Program-made: the position numbers and the translations under genes | Assembly (NCBI RefSeq): GCF_040581485.1 | Contig: NC_090131.1 | Location: 25,990,532 to 26,054,531, forward strand | Source of the DNA: Linepithema humile | Lineage: Eukaryota; Arthropoda; Insecta; Hymenoptera; Formicidae | Reading direction: 5' to 3' | Length of the DNA: 64,000 nucleotides | Notes under the pieces: generated by a model | Database searches by the model: none | Told to the model about the DNA's origin: nothing | The model's input: the letters and a program-made list of their open reading frames with translations, nothing else | Shown: piece by piece, positions 63,703 through 64,000 of the stretch | Numbering within the stretch: position 1 is the stretch's first letter | Layout of the letters: each line of letters starts with the position of its first letter

Positions 63703-63910
63703 ATATTTGCATAAATGTAGTGACTTTAAGCCAATTATATTTTTCCTTTGTTCACGAAATATAAGAACATAGAATAATAATTATATATTTTATCGATAAT
63801 TATTGATTTTCGATGAAGTACATAATTATTATTCTATATTCTTATATATTATGGACAAAGGAAAAATATAATTGGCTTACAGTCACTCAAAATAATTTAT
63901 GCAAGTATTG
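63703..63910. mobile_element. Foldback MITE, about 208 bp, well preserved
   Basis: Nearly the whole element is an inverted repeat. The left arm runs aata-ttgcataaat, then gtgact-taagccaattat and atttttcctttgt, then agaataataattat. The right arm is its complement through 63910. Over the inner 64 bases only about eight mismatches are seen, so the element is young or under gene conversion. The spacer is about 30 AT-rich bases around the centre. There is no coding capacity, and target-site duplications are not clear. Confidence 0.8.
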
Positions 63911-64000
63911 ACACATACAATACTTAAATGAAAAATTTCTTCGATATCTTAAGTAAATGTAAAATCTTATTAAGCAATAAATATTTGTAATTAATGATAA

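Larger units (their letters stand above)
55495..64000. other. No gene recognised; upstream intron or flank of LMLN
   Basis: LMLN needs at least one further 5' exon ending in phase 0, but the expected PLRI..YD-type segment was not found here on the minus strand. A GC-rich island lies at about 59,840-60,350. A minus-strand frame at 62452-62647 starts with ATG and ends at a strong donor (GCGCG|gtaagt), but it has no signal peptide and ends in phase 1, so at best it is a 5' UTR exon. Confidence 0.5.

Noticed and set aside
1..64000. tRNA, rRNA, CRISPR, transposase or viral genes
   Set aside because: No paired A/B-box arrangement, rRNA-like block, spaced repeat array or recognisable transposase or viral motif was seen by eye. 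A tRNAscan, Rfam or RepeatMasker run could overturn this.

Overview
This is eukaryotic, insect-type nuclear DNA: AT-rich, full of spliced exons with GT-AG borders, long introns, microsatellites and small foldback repeats, and no bacterial-style gene layout. The protein recovered with certainty is a leishmanolysin-like (M8) metallopeptidase of the animal invadolysin/LMLN type. Frequent CpG, an AT-rich background with GC-rich islands, and compact 3' exons beside very long 5' introns fit a hymenopteran, probably an ant. That assignment is inference; no species marker was found.

Layout. (1) About 5.86-11.6 kb, plus strand: the 3' part of a rhodopsin-class (class A) GPCR, with TM6, TM7 and helix 8 in one exon and the cytoplasmic tail in one or two further exons. 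TM1-5 were not found in the first 5.8 kb. (2) About 16.5-18.2 kb: a large imperfect palindrome of about 1.67 kb. Each arm carries a diverged copy of the same promoter-like stretch and a short first-exon-like segment ending in a splice donor, one pointing each way. The right copy can continue into a second exon at 18.4 kb. (3) 21.2-55.5 kb, minus strand: eleven exons of LMLN/invadolysin, in phase from one to the next, 578 residues plus stop. Ten exons lie within 8.3 kb; the eleventh is about 25.9 kb upstream, so one intron fills 29.5-55.4 kb. The N-terminal exon or exons (signal and propeptide) were not found and probably lie beyond 64 kb. (4) The giant intron holds a few weakly supported candidate nested exons (30.5, 31.5/33.3, 42.3 kb), tandem duplications and simple repeats. 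(5) 55.5-64 kb: non-coding as far as can be seen, with a GC-rich island near 60 kb, a diverged duplication at 61.7/62.2 kb and a well-preserved foldback element at 63.7-63.9 kb.

The two sure genes have no evident functional link: one is a plasma-membrane receptor, the other a zinc peptidase with a C-terminal hydrophobic tail that would suit a GPI anchor. No tRNA, rRNA, CRISPR array, transposase or viral gene was recognised. Exon limits come from reading-frame continuity, GT/AG borders and remembered family features; no alignment or search was run. Candidates below 0.4 confidence rest on open frame plus splice signals only and may be chance.
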